DNA of 64,000 bases from Carposina sasakii. Lineage: Eukaryota > Arthropoda > Insecta > Lepidoptera > Carposinidae. The stretch lies in assembly GCA_014607495.2 (NCBI GenBank), contig CP053165.1, positions 2,226,906-2,290,905 on the forward strand. Direction: 5' to 3'. The position numbers were made by a program, and so were the translations under genes. Every line of letters begins with the position of its first letter. Within the stretch, counting starts at the first letter, position 1. Below the pieces are notes generated by a model. It had not been told where the DNA came from and ran no database searches. It saw only the letters and a list, made by a program, of their open reading frames with translations. Shown in pieces: positions 53,201 through 56,200 of the stretch.

Positions 53201-56200
53201 ATGTTCTCATGCTGTATTGTACACAGTAAAGTTTTCACAAATAAAGTTTAAAACAAGGAAGATGTACAAAAGCGTGCTTATCTCTTAGAGAGATTTCTTC
53301 CAGCAAACCAGCCGTAAAAGAGAAATAAACCTAAGAGGTAGGTATTCTTTTGTTGTAACACGGCTTAACGTTTTCAAAATTTGTTTAGGATTACATACTC
53401 GCCGAAAAACACGTATGTCGTCGTCTGCAGTGGCAATGATTTGGGGGTACAGCTAGTAGAGCGCCTTGTGAGAGGTGGTGCAAGAAAAATTGTCATTCAC
53501 TTGAAGAATAAGGTTACAGGATTCTGCTATGCTAAACTTAGGTAAAACTTTGAATATTAATTGTTTCTCATAGAATTTCAAAATCACTTCATTTTTACAT
53601 GATATAAAAATCACTTCATTTTAAATTTACTTTCGATGATAAGTAAAAAAGGTACCTAAAGATATTTATTAGATTTTTTTAAAATAGCCTATACTGTTTC
53701 CCACTGCTGGGCAAAGGCCTCCCCCATTTGAGCCCACACTTGTCTTGTTCCCGCTATTAGTGGCCCAATCTGGCAGAAACTTATCCAGGTCGTCCCTCCA
53801 TCTTCTCCTAGATCTTCCCCTACGCCGGTTTCCGTCTGTAGGCATCCAATAAGTGGCTATCTTTGCCCATCTGTTTGGGTGCATTTGACATTTTTTCATG
53901 AAATATCCTTTATAAATCTGCGATACCTAGATACTTTGTTTATTTTATGATTAGGTATACCTACTACTGTAGGTACTTAAATAGATCTAAAGTTCTCTGC
54001 AATAAAGCTAGAATTAATTAGTAATTATTTAAATTATGTATTTATTGGTAGGTCACTAAGAAAATACGATGTGTCAGTACTCTTATCATCTGAAGATCTT
54101 CAGACCAATGAAGGATGCAAAAAACTCCTCACCGAAGCATCCCGACTTGGACCAGTGGAAGGCATATTCATAGTCCTGGATACCTCAAGCAATGTCAAAA
54201 TGGAGCAGGCATCTTTTGTGTCGACTTACCAAAAAACTGCTGTAGTTGTCAAGAACTTGGATATAGCAACCAGGAATTATTTCCCGGAACTCAGGTAAGT
54301 GTCTAATTTTGTAGAAACATCATTTCTAGAGTTGACTAAGTAACTTTGGGGCATTCTCTAAGGCATTGAGCTAGCAACTTGACGCTAATATCTGACCCCG
54401 CTAAATATTATTATAGTATATCATTCGCGATCCTGCAGTTCTAGCTACCCCATTTTTGGAAACATGACAGAATTGTTTCCGAATAAAAAAAAACTAGCCG
54501 TATGTATCGTTTCTAAAACTTAAGTACAAGATATTACAATTTTGTACTAAGTATTCATCTTGCGGGATTCACATAACAAAAATTATCATCGCATTTTAAA
54601 ATTGTAAACTTTGAAGATAAAGTAAGAGAAATAAAGCAATATCTAATAACAGCTAACTTTATTATATTATAAATCCATTATGTTTTACGAAATACTTGTA
54701 GTCCCATTAGAAATTGATTATGTAATTTTCTATTATTATATTAAAGCCCTCCATAACACAATAAACTTGAGTACAAAATATTCCGTGATTAGTCGTAATA
54801 ACCTCCATTTCTCCCCAGTCACTTTGTAGTCATCTCCCACGGGAACCAGAGTGCGGTTGATGAGTACTTCAGTACAGTCACTGAGGGCATCTGTCAAGAG
54901 AGGAGTGAGGCTAGACTGCCAACTCTAGCGTTTCATATCAAGCATTTGGACGAGGTATGTAACACTCTCAGGTTAATTAAAAATACTGGACAGCGATTTA
55001 GCTCTGGAATGGGTGTTAACAGGCGATGAGTTAGCAAGCTGGTAATGATCCCACTTTGCTAATCGTGCCTATAGGATCTCCTTCGTAATCCTGCAGTTCT
55101 GGTAACTTCATGTTGGGGACACAACCGCAAAAAATGATCTACATAAATTTTTTACACATAATATCTGTGGGAAAGAAAAATTATGGACTTCATAATAAAA
55201 TTACTCCATGCCAAACCATTAAAATCTCCACAAAACTGATAATTAAAGCCGAGTTACATTTCTCATTTAATTAACAAGTTACCCATATTTCAGTACAACA
55301 ACGATACAGAAAGGAACAGTACAAAGCCGCAGTCGGTACAGTCAGTGTTCGACAACATAGAATCCAGTTTAAAGCTCGGACATAAAAGCGTACGTTCCAG
55401 CTGCCTGTATAGCCGGCCAGTGTTCGACGCGGCTCAGAAACTAGCGAATATAATTGGTAAGCTATTCTATTTTAATCTAGGTATTACATATTGGTAAACG
55501 GGTGATTTCATACTGACACTTAAATCGAGAATTTTCATAATTTCAGCGCATGATATCTCATTCTCTCAGGCGATCAGCTAGCAATTTATCAGTGGGGTCA
55601 GCACGAACCTTTTTTACGCGGCGTAACGCTAGCGATTCGCTAGCAAAATCTATGTGATTTTACAGTTGGACGATAGCGTTGTGGACTACCGAGAGGTTGG
55701 TGCTTACCCCTGAGATCACATTCCCACCAAAAACACTTTCATGTGAAATATTCTCAATGTATTTTGCTTTGTGCTTTTTTGGCTAGTCTTGGCTGTCAGT
55801 GCTGTGACCCCAGCCCGGCTAGCACGGCCAACAATACACGATATGATAAGTCAAGTTATCGATACCTAGCTGTCAAAATTCGATAAATATAGCCGCCATG
55901 TTGAATTTTATCGATTCAGCGAACATAACCATGCCGGTAACGTTACACGGCACGATACGATATGATAGATAAAATGCGAGCATGTGCATCGGTTACTATC
56001 GATAGCGCCGAACATGACCGTATTTTGATGTTAAAAATATCGAATTTTGACATCAATTCAAGATATTGTTATCGATGAACATTGTAGTGCGCGATAAGCG
56101 TAGATAGGTTAGAGAAATCGAAAATACCTATTATATTCTTTGGTTCGATAGGTTTTCAGTGATATGCTCCAAACTTAATATTTTTAATTTAGTGTTTTAG

